64,000 nucleotides of DNA. Origin: Nitrospira sp. (GTDB lineage: Bacteria > Nitrospirota > Nitrospiria > Nitrospirales > Nitrospiraceae). The stretch is taken from positions 2,406,800 to 2,470,799 of the forward strand of contig CP126122.1 in the NCBI GenBank assembly GCA_030123565.1, written 5' to 3'. Both the position numbers and the translations under genes were made by a program. This document shows, in pieces, positions 33,994 to 43,161 of this stretch (position 1 is its first letter; the number at the start of each line of letters is the position of its first letter). The notes beneath the pieces were generated by a model, which ran no database searches, had not been told where the DNA came from, and worked only from the letters and a program-made list of their open reading frames with translations.

Positions 33994-36135
33994 TCACAAC
34001 CGCGACCCGAACTCCCGCCAGGACCAGAGGCGATTGGAGTCGAGCGCCGTATTCGACACTTCATACAACGCCATCAACTCCCGATAGCGAGAGGCGGCGA
34101 GTCGTCGTTCGCCCTCCTGGTTTTCCGGCAGGGGTACGAAGTCCAGACCGGCCTCTTGAAACGTCTCCGTCAGAAACGAATACAAGAGCAGCCCTTCGCG
34201 ACCGGCCAACCCGACCAGATTGTCATAGACACTCGTGAGATAGGCCACATGGTCTGGCAGACAGTCATGCACAAGTGTGCAGGTGAGGTCGCGTCCCGCG
34301 AAGGGCGCCACAGCCGGCAAGAGCCCGTTCAAGGCCAGCAGGGTCGGGGCGATGTCAACCTGGCTGGCGATCGTCGAGACCGTCCTGGGCCGGTAGGTGG
34401 CCGGTGTGCGCAACGACTCGTCCATCCAGATCAGCAGCGGTGAGGCGAAGTGTCCGGCCTTCCGCTCCACCTCGGTGCTCCCGATCGGCTCATGCCGTCC
34501 ATGGTCGCCCAAGATCACGACGACCGTATTGCGCAGGAGCCCCTCACGAACCAGCTTGGTGAACACCCGCTCCAATTCGAGATCCGTATACCGTAACGCC
34601 GCCACATACTGGTCTTGCACCTGCTGTTGAAGCGCGCGGACCTCGGCATGGTGTGCCGGAGCCGTAAAGGGGTGGTGCGTCGTCAAGGTGAGGGTGGCGA
34701 GAAAGAACGGCCTGCCCTCCGCCTGGCGCCTCTTGATCCGCTCATAACAGAGATCGAAGAGCGCGCCGTCCACGATGCCCAGCCCTGCCCGCTCCGCATC
34801 AGGCGGAAAGTCGCTCTCATCCAATAACTGCTGCAGGCCGTTTCGCGACAAGAATGTTTGGAGCCGGTTCAGGTCCCGATGCTGTCCGATCACCATGTCC
34901 GTGCTGTAGTCCCGACGCTGCAAGAGGGACGGCAGGCAGAGATAGTCATGGGCATAACGGGTCTTCATCGCGGAGGCCCCATGCCGCGGGTAGGTGCTGC
35001 AGAGGGTGGCAAAGAGGCCCCTGGACGTCTGAACGCCGTTGGAGAAAAAATTCTCAAAATAGACGCTGTCGTCTTTCAGGCGATCCAGAAACGGCGTTCC
35101 CCGGACCTCACCATAGGTCTGTCCGAGATAACGGCGGTCCAACCCTTCCAGAAATATGATCATGACATTGGCCGGCTTGGATAACCGGATGCTGTCCGGA
35201 GCGACCGCGAGGGAGCGAACCAAGGGATACCGTTGGTCGGCAAACAGCTCGCCCGGTCCCAGTAGGCGCTGTGCCGTGCGGACAGCCTCTTCGTACGGCA
35301 TGGCTTCGGCGCTTGCCCGCCGCTCCATCGACCCTCGCGACACCCAGGCCACTCGTAACGCCTCGCCGGCGAACAGGATCGGATTCTGGGCCAGCGTGTA
35401 GTAGACCGTACTCCCGATGTGGGCGATACGAATGCCGTAGGGACCGGAAGGGTGGAACCCGGCCCCGCCGCCGACCAGACAGAGGCACAAGAGGGCGTTC
35501 GCCTGAAAGCCGGAACCTGGTCTCCATCGCGAGAGAGCCGGGACGACGGCGACGGAGAATCCCCACCACCACAATCCGATCCCTACAGCCTGGACGGCCA
35601 GAAAGAGCGCCACTCGCTTGGCCCACTTTCCACCGGCCTCCAACTCCGCGCCGGTTTGCTTGACGGCCTGCACGTTGGTCTCCTCCGGCGTCGCCGCGGG
35701 CGAAACGAGATCGCCGAGGTACTCCAGAAACACGAAGTCCATATGTTGCCGGTTGAAGCCGTAGTACCCCATATCGACGGCCAAGAGCAGGAACAACAAG
35801 AGTCCGCAGGCGGCGCAACTCACGTGCAGCGCCCGCTTGAACGACAGGGCAAAGGGCCGAACAGCACCAAGCCACCGCGACCATCCATTGATCAGCAACG
35901 CCCATGCCCCCGCGCCTGCCAGACCCAACAGCAACGCGAACGTCGCGGTGATGAAATCTCCCCGCACCCCGACGGCGAGGGCCTTCAGAAGCAGGGAGGG
36001 GGTCGGCGTTTCCTGGGCGATCGCGTCACGGAGCAGGAACACCCGTTCCGCCGTCTGCATCACGACGAACAGGATCCACCAGAAGAGCACGCTCTTGCGG
36101 ATCGACGCCCGCGCTTCGGTCCATCCTGTCATCAT
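33994..36135 (-). CDS. LtaS/MdoB-like sulfatase-fold phosphoglycerol transferase
   Basis: 713 residues. About five N-terminal membrane segments span residues 15-260. An extracytoplasmic sulfatase-fold domain follows: 'NVMIIFLEGLDRRYLG' gives metal ligand E330, 'NGVQTSRGLFATLCS' gives nucleophile candidate T370, and 'VVILGDHGRHEP' near residue 565 gives the second Asp-His metal site. Family members move phosphoglycerol from phosphatidylglycerol to lipoteichoic acid or to periplasmic glucans. Here, among LPS core genes, decoration of LPS or a surface glycan is the likely role, but this is inference. It overlaps the next gene by 4 bases. Confidence 0.83.
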   Translation of the reverse strand: MMTGWTEARASIRKSVLFWWILFVVMQTAERVFLLRDAIAQETPTPSLLLKALAVGVRGDFITATFALLLGLAGAGAWALLINGWSRWLGAVRPFALSFKRALHVSCAACGLLLFLLLAVDMGYYGFNRQHMDFVFLEYLGDLVSPAATPEETNVQAVKQTGAELEAGGKWAKRVALFLAVQAVGIGLWWWGFSVAVVPALSRWRPGSGFQANALLCLCLVGGGAGFHPSGPYGIRIAHIGSTVYYTLAQNPILFAGEALRVAWVSRGSMERRASAEAMPYEEAVRTAQRLLGPGELFADQRYPLVRSLAVAPDSIRLSKPANVMIIFLEGLDRRYLGQTYGEVRGTPFLDRLKDDSVYFENFFSNGVQTSRGLFATLCSTYPRHGASAMKTRYAHDYLCLPSLLQRRDYSTDMVIGQHRDLNRLQTFLSRNGLQQLLDESDFPPDAERAGLGIVDGALFDLCYERIKRRQAEGRPFFLATLTLTTHHPFTAPAHHAEVRALQQQVQDQYVAALRYTDLELERVFTKLVREGLLRNTVVVILGDHGRHEPIGSTEVERKAGHFASPLLIWMDESLRTPATYRPRTVSTIASQVDIAPTLLALNGLLPAVAPFAGRDLTCTLVHDCLPDHVAYLTSVYDNLVGLAGREGLLLYSFLTETFQEAGLDFVPLPENQEGERRLAASRYRELMALYEVSNTALDSNRLWSWREFGSRL

Positions 36136-37235
36136 GACGCCGCCACCCGTCGATAGACGCGTTCCAACTCATCCACCATCCGGTCGATCGAGTAGGACCG
36201 TTCGACCGTCTGACGGCCGCGCCGGCCCATCGCCGCGCGAAGCTCGGGATCGCCCAGGAGGCGGCAAATCCGGTCGGCCAAGGCATCGGCGTCACGCGGC
36301 GGCACGATGAATCCCGACTCGCCGTCCGCCACGACATCGGGAATCGATCCGGTGGTCGTGGAGACGACCGGTAGCCCGATCGCCAACGCCTGCATCAACA
36401 CCTGCGGGATCGTGTCGCCTTCGATCGTGGGAATCACGAAGAGATCCAACGACCGGAACACATCCAGCAGGTCGTCGCGAAACCCCAACATGCGGACCTC
36501 GGTCGTCAATCCAAGGCGTTCGATCTGGGCGCGGATGTTCTGCTCCTCCGGCCCTTCTCCCACGATGAGGAAGACCACGCCTTGCTGCTGCTTCAGGACC
36601 TTGGCCGCGGCCTCGACGAAATAGCGATGCCCCTTGTAGTCCCGCAGGTAGGAAATGAGCCCGACGAGTTTGTGGCCGGGAAGAATCCCGAGTTCGGCCC
36701 TGATATCGTGCCGGGGCTTGGCGGGAGAAAAATATTCCACATCCAGCCCGATGGGAAAGGCCGCCACACGGTCCGGCGCCAACCCGTCCCGCCGGATGAG
36801 GTCCTGCCGGTTCCGCTCTCCGCCGGTCACGATGACCAGGTCGAAGAGGCGCCGGTACAACAAATGCGTCGCCACATTGTCGGTGAGGGGCGCGGAAATG
36901 TGGCGCGTGCGGATGACTTTCGGACGCGGATCGACCAGGCGGGCCGACAGCACCGCGATCCAACTGTCGCGCGAGCTGTTCACATGGACGATCTCGGGGC
37001 GTTCCCGCTTCAGCAATCGTCGAAAGGCGAAGATTGAGAAGGGCAGACGCCACTGTTGCATCACGAAGGGCTCGACCGGCAAGCCACGTTCCCTGGCCAT
37101 CGCCATGATGGGACTGTCCGGCTCCAAGACCAGCAGCAGACGATGGCCTCGTTTCACTAATCGTTCGGCATGCAGCAGCACGGCCAGTTCCTGCCCTCCT
37201 ACCGCCCTGCTGGATTCCGCAATCATAATGTTCAC
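36132..37235 (-). CDS. Glycosyltransferase family 4
   Basis: 367 residues. 'MIAESSRAVGGQELAVLLHA' is a GT4 opening. 'IVHVNSSRDSWIAVLSARL' lies in the acceptor half. 'LVGLISYLRDYKGHRYFVEAA' and 'FVIPTIEGDTIPQVLMQALAIGLPVV' mark the donor half. It overlaps both neighbours by 4 bases (LtaS-like gene and waaC-like gene), so it is firmly in an operon with LPS core genes. Confidence 0.88.
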   Translation of the reverse strand: MNIMIAESSRAVGGQELAVLLHAERLVKRGHRLLLVLEPDSPIMAMARERGLPVEPFVMQQWRLPFSIFAFRRLLKRERPEIVHVNSSRDSWIAVLSARLVDPRPKVIRTRHISAPLTDNVATHLLYRRLFDLVIVTGGERNRQDLIRRDGLAPDRVAAFPIGLDVEYFSPAKPRHDIRAELGILPGHKLVGLISYLRDYKGHRYFVEAAAKVLKQQQGVVFLIVGEGPEEQNIRAQIERLGLTTEVRMLGFRDDLLDVFRSLDLFVIPTIEGDTIPQVLMQALAIGLPVVSTTTGSIPDVVADGESGFIVPPRDADALADRICRLLGDPELRAAMGRRGRQTVERSYSIDRMVDELERVYRRVAAS

Positions 37236-38275
37236 GACGTTCGTGGCCTCGGTGATCGGTCAAGTTGTTGTTCGACGGCGCGAACGACCTGCTCCGGCCG
37301 TACTCCGGTCAAACATTCCAGGGTGACGGCGCGGGAACAGCGTCGTTGGAAACAGGGGCTGCAGTCCACCGCGTGCGATAGGACGAGATGTCCCCTGCCG
37401 TAGGGCCCCGTCCTGAGCGGGTCGGTCGGCCCGAACAGGGCCACCACCGGCGTCCCCACCGCCGCAGCGATGTGCATCGGCCCGGAATCGTTCGTCACCA
37501 GCACGGCAGCCCGCCGCAACAGGCCGGGCAGCAAGCGTACAGGGGTCTGTCCCGTGAGATCAACCGCTTTCCTCCGCATGAGCGAGATCACCGCTTGCGA
37601 GTCCGGCCGTTCGGCCGGCCCTCCGATGAACAGGATCGGCAATGCCCGTGCCTGAGACAACCGGTCCGCCGCTTCGGCAAAATGTTGCGGAGGCCAGCGC
37701 TTGGTCTCCCAGCGGGCGGATACGTTCATGGCGATCCAGGACGAAGCAGGTGTCACGCCGGCTCCGGCAAGCAGGCCCTCCAGGGCCTGCCGATCTTCCG
37801 GACGATCGACGAATTCGAAGCGCGGCTCAGCCGGACGCTCCGCACCGAGCGCCTCCGCCACCAACAGGTACCGATCGATCGCATGCATCGAGACGGTGGG
37901 CACCGCGACCCTTTGTGTATAAAAGAGCGAACCGCCCTCACGCGCATTGGCAAATCCGATCCGCCTGCCGCAGCCGGTCAACCAGGCCATGGCTCCGCTT
38001 CTGAAAAGCCCTTGCAGATCGACGACCAGATCGAAGCGGGCCGCGCGCAGGCCAGGCACCTGCCCCAGCCAGCCCCTCACCCCCTGCTCCACCGCACAGA
38101 CACGATCGACGCCGCGGATGACCTCCACCAACGGCGCCCATTGCCGCTTCACCAGCCAGGTGACCTCGGCTTGGGGAAAACGCGTGCGCAAGGCGGTCAA
38201 GGTCGGCATCGCATGCACGATGTCGCCGAGCGAACTCGGTTTGATGAGCAGGAGTCTGCGTAGGGAATCGGTCAT
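37232..38275 (-). CDS. waaC: Lipopolysaccharide heptosyltransferase I
   Basis: 347 residues, GT9. 'LLLIKPSSLGDIVHAMPTLTAL' is the WaaC form of the N-terminal motif ('SxGDxxHxxP'). 'WIAMNVSARWETKRWPPQHFAE' near residue 180 and 'LVTNDSGPMHIAAAVGTPVVALFGPTDP' near 250 bind ADP-heptose. It adds the first heptose to Kdo2-lipid A. The waaF-gmhB fusion follows upstream at 38300. It overlaps the GT4 at 36132 by 4 bases. Confidence 0.88.
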   Translation of the reverse strand: MTDSLRRLLLIKPSSLGDIVHAMPTLTALRTRFPQAEVTWLVKRQWAPLVEVIRGVDRVCAVEQGVRGWLGQVPGLRAARFDLVVDLQGLFRSGAMAWLTGCGRRIGFANAREGGSLFYTQRVAVPTVSMHAIDRYLLVAEALGAERPAEPRFEFVDRPEDRQALEGLLAGAGVTPASSWIAMNVSARWETKRWPPQHFAEAADRLSQARALPILFIGGPAERPDSQAVISLMRRKAVDLTGQTPVRLLPGLLRRAAVLVTNDSGPMHIAAAVGTPVVALFGPTDPLRTGPYGRGHLVLSHAVDCSPCFQRRCSRAVTLECLTGVRPEQVVRAVEQQLDRSPRPRTS

Positions 38276-38299
38276 TCGACTACCAGGGGCGATGCTCGA

Positions 38300-39991
38300 T
38301 CAGGGACGTGCGCCGGCGGTGTTTAGCCCGCGCAACGCATGGGCGAGAATCCATTCAACCGCTTGGGGCAAGGCCTCTGCCACATGGTCCGGCGGGAGGC
38401 CACGGGCCGTCAGATCGGCCAGGGCCTCCGTTCCCGATGGTCCGGTCATGACCAACAGGCTCTGCGCGCCTACTTGTCTCGCCAACTCGACATCGCGGGC
38501 GCTGTCCCCGATGACGTAGGAACGGCTCAGGTCCACCTGCAATTCAGCGATGGCCCGATCGACCATAGCCCGGGCGGGCTTGCGGCAATTGCATCGATCA
38601 TCCGGATGGTGCGGGCAAAAATACAGCCCGTCCAGCACGACGCCGTCCTCCGCCAACAACGACCGTAGCCTGGCATGGATGGCCTCGAGATCCGTGGAGG
38701 TAAAGTATCCCCTGCCCACGCCGGACTGATTCGTCACGACAACCAGACGCGCGCCGGCCTGTTTGAGCCTGGCCAGAGCCGCCCCCACTCCCGGCAGTAA
38801 TTTCATTTCAGCTGGTGATTTGACGTAACCGGTATCCTCATTCAATGTGCCGTCACGATCCAGAAATACGGTGACCCCCGCGAGCGACTCGGGCAACACA
38901 TTGCACCGGGTCTGTTCCGCTTCGACCTGAAGAGGAGCAATGAGCGGCAGGTGCTGCGCCGCCGCGCCATACACCTGTTCCACCGTCACACCGGTCATGC
39001 AGCGATGGTCGATGGGACATTCCCGCAGCAGGCAGGGCGCGCAGGAAACCGGTTGCCGGACCAGTTTGGCGCCGACTCCAAACGGCGACGTCGTCTGCCA
39101 GTCGGTCGGACCGAAGACGGCCACCAGCGGAACCTTGAACGCTGCCGCCACATGCATGGGCCCCGTATCGTTCGTCAGAAACAGTTGGCAACGTTTCACC
39201 AGCGCCATCAACTCCCGCACCGTCGTCCGGCCGGAACAGACGACCGTGCAGGCCTTGACCTGCCGGGCGATGGCTTGCCCCAACGCTTCTTCGCCCTTGG
39301 CGCCCAGGATCACCACCCCGACTCCGGCCCCCGCTTGAGCCTGCACCTCTTGCGCGACGCGATTGACGACCTCCGCATAGCGGTCCGGCAACCAGCGCTT
39401 GGCCTGGCCGTAGGTCGAACCGGGATTCAGGCCGATGACGAGATCAGACGCGCCGATCCCTGCATCGGCCAAGCGCCTGCCGATCGCAGCAGATTCTTCC
39501 AGCGTGACGAAAAGACGTGGTGCGGGCGGAGCACCCTGGCCTCCCAGAGACTTCAACAAATCCCAATAATACTCGACCTGATGTTTCCGACTGCTCCTGG
39601 ACGGCACGGAGACCGGGTTCGTCAGCAACAGACCCCTGCCGTCCGTGGCATAGCCGCAGCGTCGTGGGATGCCGGCGAGGAAACTGATCAAGGCCGCTTC
39701 AAACGCATTCTGAAACAAAATGGCCAGATCGAATCGATGGCGGCGCAACAGGCCCGCCAGGATCCACTTCCCAGTCAGACCGGCATGGCGTCCTCGATCG
39801 TCGTACACCAACGTCCGATTCACCGCCGGGTGCTGTGCCAACAGGTCGGCGATCGCCGGCTTCACCAGCAACGTGATTTCGGCCTGCGGGAAAATCTTCC
39901 GCACCTGACTTAAGGCAGGCTCGCACATCACCGCGTCCCCCAGCCAGTTCGGCCCGCGGACGACGATGCGCTGAATCCCTTCCTTACGCAT
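38300..39991 (-). CDS. waaF-gmhB: Fusion of LPS heptosyltransferase II and D,D-heptose 1,7-bisphosphate phosphatase
   Basis: 563 residues. Residues 1-about 355 are WaaF: 'IVVRGPNWLGDAVMCEPAL' at the start, 'GLNPGSTYGQAKRWLPDRYAE' and 'FLTNDTGPMHVAAAFKVPLVAVFGPTDW' in the donor domain. Residues 372-563 are a HAD phosphatase of the GmhB type: 'VFLDRDGTLNEDTGYV' with D378 and D380, 'VVVTNQSGVGRG', a Cys/His zinc set in 'CPHHPDDRCNCRKP', and 'YVIGDSARDVELA'. GmhB makes D-glycero-manno-heptose 1-phosphate for ADP-heptose, and WaaF uses ADP-heptose. The fusion joins donor synthesis to transfer, although HldE and HldD are not in the window. Confidence 0.93.
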   Translation of the reverse strand: MRKEGIQRIVVRGPNWLGDAVMCEPALSQVRKIFPQAEITLLVKPAIADLLAQHPAVNRTLVYDDRGRHAGLTGKWILAGLLRRHRFDLAILFQNAFEAALISFLAGIPRRCGYATDGRGLLLTNPVSVPSRSSRKHQVEYYWDLLKSLGGQGAPPAPRLFVTLEESAAIGRRLADAGIGASDLVIGLNPGSTYGQAKRWLPDRYAEVVNRVAQEVQAQAGAGVGVVILGAKGEEALGQAIARQVKACTVVCSGRTTVRELMALVKRCQLFLTNDTGPMHVAAAFKVPLVAVFGPTDWQTTSPFGVGAKLVRQPVSCAPCLLRECPIDHRCMTGVTVEQVYGAAAQHLPLIAPLQVEAEQTRCNVLPESLAGVTVFLDRDGTLNEDTGYVKSPAEMKLLPGVGAALARLKQAGARLVVVTNQSGVGRGYFTSTDLEAIHARLRSLLAEDGVVLDGLYFCPHHPDDRCNCRKPARAMVDRAIAELQVDLSRSYVIGDSARDVELARQVGAQSLLVMTGPSGTEALADLTARGLPPDHVAEALPQAVEWILAHALRGLNTAGARP

Positions 39992-41069
39992 GCCCTTCCC
40001 TCGGAAGCGGCGGCACAGTAAGCCGCAATAGCCGCTCCAGTTGATCCTGCCCGGTCAGGATCTCCGTCCGGAGCCGGACGGCCCAGCAGAAATCATTGGA
40101 GTTCAGAAACGGCGCCACCTTGCCGGCATCCTTTTCGGTCGTCACCAACAGGTCCGTCCCACATTGATTCGCCCTGGCCCGAATGGTCTCGACCATGGCC
40201 TCGGTATAGTGTACATGGTCGGGAAATGCCAGCGCCTCCGCCACCCTCACGCCCAGCCCCGCCACCAAGGCATGAAAAGACTGCGCATTGCCGATCCCGC
40301 TGAAGAGCACAGCCGGGCGACCATGGAACGCTTCCAGCGGCCGCCGCTCATCTCCACCGACGCGCCGAAACTCCTCGGCCGGAAACCCCACAAGAATCGG
40401 CGGCGGAAGCGAGCCGCAGGCCTGGAGCAGGAGACGCCGCACCGGTTCCGCTGCCTGCTCATTGTCCGTCCTGGTGATCAGGACGGCGCCGGCCCGCGCC
40501 ACCGCCGAGAGCGGCTCCCTCAAGCGCCCGATCGGCAATGCAGCCTGAATGCCGGCGAGGTCCGTGGCGTCCAGCAGCAGCAGATTCACGTCGCGGTGGA
40601 GCTGCAGATGTTGAAACCCGTCATCCAACAGGAAACAATCCACCGGCAGGCGAGTCAAGACCCATTGGCCGAGCGCAGAGCGGTCTGCACCGACCGCGAC
40701 CACGGCCTGAGGACAGCGACGAGCAATCAGATAGGGTTCATCGCCGGCCTCCTCCGGTCCCACCAGGACCTGCCGCCCATCCGACACCAGCAGCTGAGGA
40801 GCGTTGCTGCGACGCCGATAGCCGCGACTCAACACCGCTACGCGTATACTCTGAGCCACCAGCCGTTCGACCAGATACATCACGACGGGAGTCTTCCCAG
40901 TCCCCCCCATCGTAAGGTTGCCCACGCTGATCACGGGACGAGGCAACCGTTGGGTCCGGAACCAGCCCTGCTCGTAACACCAGCTCCTGACACGAGCCGC
41001 AAGTTCGTAGGGATAGCCGACCCACCGCAACCAGGACCGCAGCCGCACCGATAGAGTCCCCGCCGTCAT
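39984..41069 (-). CDS. lpxK: Tetraacyldisaccharide 4'-kinase
   Basis: 361 residues. 'RPVISVGNLTMGGTGKTPVV' near residues 40-60 holds the Walker A motif, and 'SRGYRRR' follows. 'DCFLLDDGFQHLQLHRDVNLLLLD' near 145-170 is the diagnostic LpxK block. It phosphorylates the lipid A disaccharide at the 4' position at the inner membrane. It overlaps waaF-gmhB by 8 bases and waaA by 4. Confidence 0.95.
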   Translation of the reverse strand: MTAGTLSVRLRSWLRWVGYPYELAARVRSWCYEQGWFRTQRLPRPVISVGNLTMGGTGKTPVVMYLVERLVAQSIRVAVLSRGYRRRSNAPQLLVSDGRQVLVGPEEAGDEPYLIARRCPQAVVAVGADRSALGQWVLTRLPVDCFLLDDGFQHLQLHRDVNLLLLDATDLAGIQAALPIGRLREPLSAVARAGAVLITRTDNEQAAEPVRRLLLQACGSLPPPILVGFPAEEFRRVGGDERRPLEAFHGRPAVLFSGIGNAQSFHALVAGLGVRVAEALAFPDHVHYTEAMVETIRARANQCGTDLLVTTEKDAGKVAPFLNSNDFCWAVRLRTEILTGQDQLERLLRLTVPPLPREGHA

Positions 41070-42421
41070 GGCCGACTCGACCGCGCTTGCGTCCGTTCCG
41101 TCTCGATCGCCACCTGAGCCCCTCGCCCGGGCAGGAACGTGGCAATGATGTCGGCGGTCCGCCGGAGCGCGCCCTGGTTGTCCGCGACCACCTGTTGCGC
41201 CGCTTGCCCCATCCGTTGCAAGGCATCTTGGTCTCGAAACAATTCCCGCAAGACCCGAGCGAGGTCCTGTCCGTCATGCACGACCAGTCCTCCCTGGGCA
41301 TCCGATAAGAGCGCCGCCACTTCGGCACAATGGTCCGTATGGGGGCCGAAGAGGACCGGTTTTCCCCAGACCGCCGGCTCCAGAAGATTGTGGCCGCCGA
41401 CCGGCACCAATGTCCCTCCGACAAAGGCCGCCACTGCTTCGCGGTAGAGCAGGGCCAATTCGCCCCGCGTATCCAGGATGAGCACGCGCGGACCGGTGCC
41501 GGCCATCGGCTCCTTGCCGCCCGTGCTGCGACGGGAGACCGCGAGCCCCCTGGCCCGCACCATCTGCTCGACCTGCCCAGCCCGTTCGATGTGGCGCGGC
41601 GCCAGGATCAACAGGAGATGGGAGAACTCATGACTCAGGGTTTGATAGGCGGCGACGATCGCCTCTTCCTCTCCCGGGTGCGTGCTCCCGGCCACCAACA
41701 GTTGTTCTTTCTCAGCCAGCCCCAGCGACGTTTTCGATAGGGAACCGCCGCCGGCACCAGCCTGTGGAACGGGCTGATCGAATTTGATATTGCCGGTGCA
41801 ACGGACCAGCGACGGCTCAGCCCCCAACTCGATCATGCGTTGCGCGTCCCGCTCCGATTGCATGAGGCAACAGCTGATCATGTTCAGCATGGTCCGGTAA
41901 AAGTCCCGGATCACCGGCAGGCGCTGCCGCTCGAACGAACGAGTGGACAGCCGTCCGTTGACAAGGATCGAGGGGATGCTCCGCCTCCGCAGACTCCGCA
42001 AGAGATTCGGCCAGAGTTCCGTTTCGACAAAGATGTAGATCCTGGGCCTGAGACGGTCGATGACCTGGTCGACGACCCAGGGAAAATCCAGCGGCGCGTA
42101 GCGATGCTCGGCGACGCCCTCCAGTCGCTGCTCCACCGCCTCACGTCCTGTTTCGGTCACGGTCGAGACGATCAGCCTCGCCTCGGGATAACGCCGGTGT
42201 AAATCGCGTGCGAGCGGCGCCACTGCGACGACTTCACCCAGCGACACCGCATGGATCCAAATGACGAAGGCCGAATCGCCGGCGGACCGATCCGCAGACT
42301 TCTCCGCCGTCAACCCCAACCGCTGCGGCAAGCCGCGTCGGCAGCGTTGCTTGGCCAGCAACAGGAACAGAATGACGGGAGAGGCAAGGAGCAGGAGGCA
42401 GTTGTACAGCAGGTACCACAT
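41066..42421 (-). CDS. waaA: 3-deoxy-D-manno-octulosonic acid transferase
   Basis: 451 residues, GT30. An N-terminal membrane anchor ('MWYLLYNCLLLLASPVILFLL') precedes 'WIHAVSLGEVVAVAPLARDL', which holds the conserved Glu of Kdo transferases. 'FVETELWPNLLRSLRR', 'VAGSTHPGEEEAIV' and 'VPVGGHNLLEPAVWGKPVLFGPH' are further WaaA motifs. It adds Kdo to lipid IVA. The start overlaps the upstream DUF374 stop as TAATG. Confidence 0.95.
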   Translation of the reverse strand: MWYLLYNCLLLLASPVILFLLLAKQRCRRGLPQRLGLTAEKSADRSAGDSAFVIWIHAVSLGEVVAVAPLARDLHRRYPEARLIVSTVTETGREAVEQRLEGVAEHRYAPLDFPWVVDQVIDRLRPRIYIFVETELWPNLLRSLRRRSIPSILVNGRLSTRSFERQRLPVIRDFYRTMLNMISCCLMQSERDAQRMIELGAEPSLVRCTGNIKFDQPVPQAGAGGGSLSKTSLGLAEKEQLLVAGSTHPGEEEAIVAAYQTLSHEFSHLLLILAPRHIERAGQVEQMVRARGLAVSRRSTGGKEPMAGTGPRVLILDTRGELALLYREAVAAFVGGTLVPVGGHNLLEPAVWGKPVLFGPHTDHCAEVAALLSDAQGGLVVHDGQDLARVLRELFRDQDALQRMGQAAQQVVADNQGALRRTADIIATFLPGRGAQVAIETERTQARSSRP

Positions 42422-43133
42422 TACGGATCAACCAGCAGGACCGATGCGTCGGCCTCGATCGTCATGCGGTTCAGGGTCTCTTCCAACTCCCGGCGCAATC
42501 GCTCCAGGTCGTCGGGAGAGGAGTCCGGCGGCACGACGATCGGCGGCCCCAGGAGAAAGAGCCCACGCGTGAAGGGATAGGGCATGATGAAACGATCCCA
42601 GCTCGCGAAGAGTTTTTTTTTGAGCAGCCGAACGCCATGGGAACGATCGGCAAGCCGGTCGCCCTGGCCAGCTGCACGACGCCGACCTTGGCGACTTGGC
42701 GAGGGCCCTTCGGGCCGTCCGGTGTGACCACCAGATTGCCTCCTGCTCGGCCGATGCGGATCAGTTCGCGAAAGGCCTCTGCGCCTCCTCTGGTACTGGA
42801 GCCGCGAACGGCCTGCAGGCCGAACCGCGCCGCGATGCGGCGAATCAACTCCCCGTCCCGATGTTGACTGATCAAGACATGGGCCTCGAACCCGCGATGG
42901 GCCAGCGGCATCATCAGCTGTTGGGCATGCCAGAAGGCGATGATCATCCGTTTCCCCTGCCCCAGCAACCGATCCACATGCTCCATCCCTTCGCGGCGCA
43001 AGGTCATGGTGCGGCTCAGCAGGCGGATGATATGGTACCCGACCGGCGGCACCACGGCGACCTTGACTGCGTCAGCCGCGCGCTTCTGCCAGGGCTCTTT
43101 TCGAATGGGGCTCGCCGCCGGACCGTTCTGCAT
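42421..43133 (-). pseudogene. DUF374 lysophospholipid-acyltransferase-like protein with a frameshift in an A9 tract
   Basis: From ATG 43133 ('MQNGPAASPIRKEPW') the frame carries 'RMIIAFWHAQQLMM', 'SQHRDGELI' and 'VVTPDGPKGPRQVAKVGVVQLA', typical of DUF374 proteins near waaA. At the A9 run on the minus strand (42613-42621) the family sequence continues in another frame: 'LFASWDRFIMPYPFTRGLFL' and on to a TAA that overlaps the waaA ATG. Without a shift the protein ends in an unrelated tail at 42471. Ten or seven A residues would restore one frame of about 237 residues. The explanations are mutation, transcriptional slippage or a homopolymer sequencing error. The family may add late acyl chains to lipid A. 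Confidence 0.8.
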
Positions 43134-43161
43134 CACTCGTGGCTCGCTCCGCCGTTCGTCG

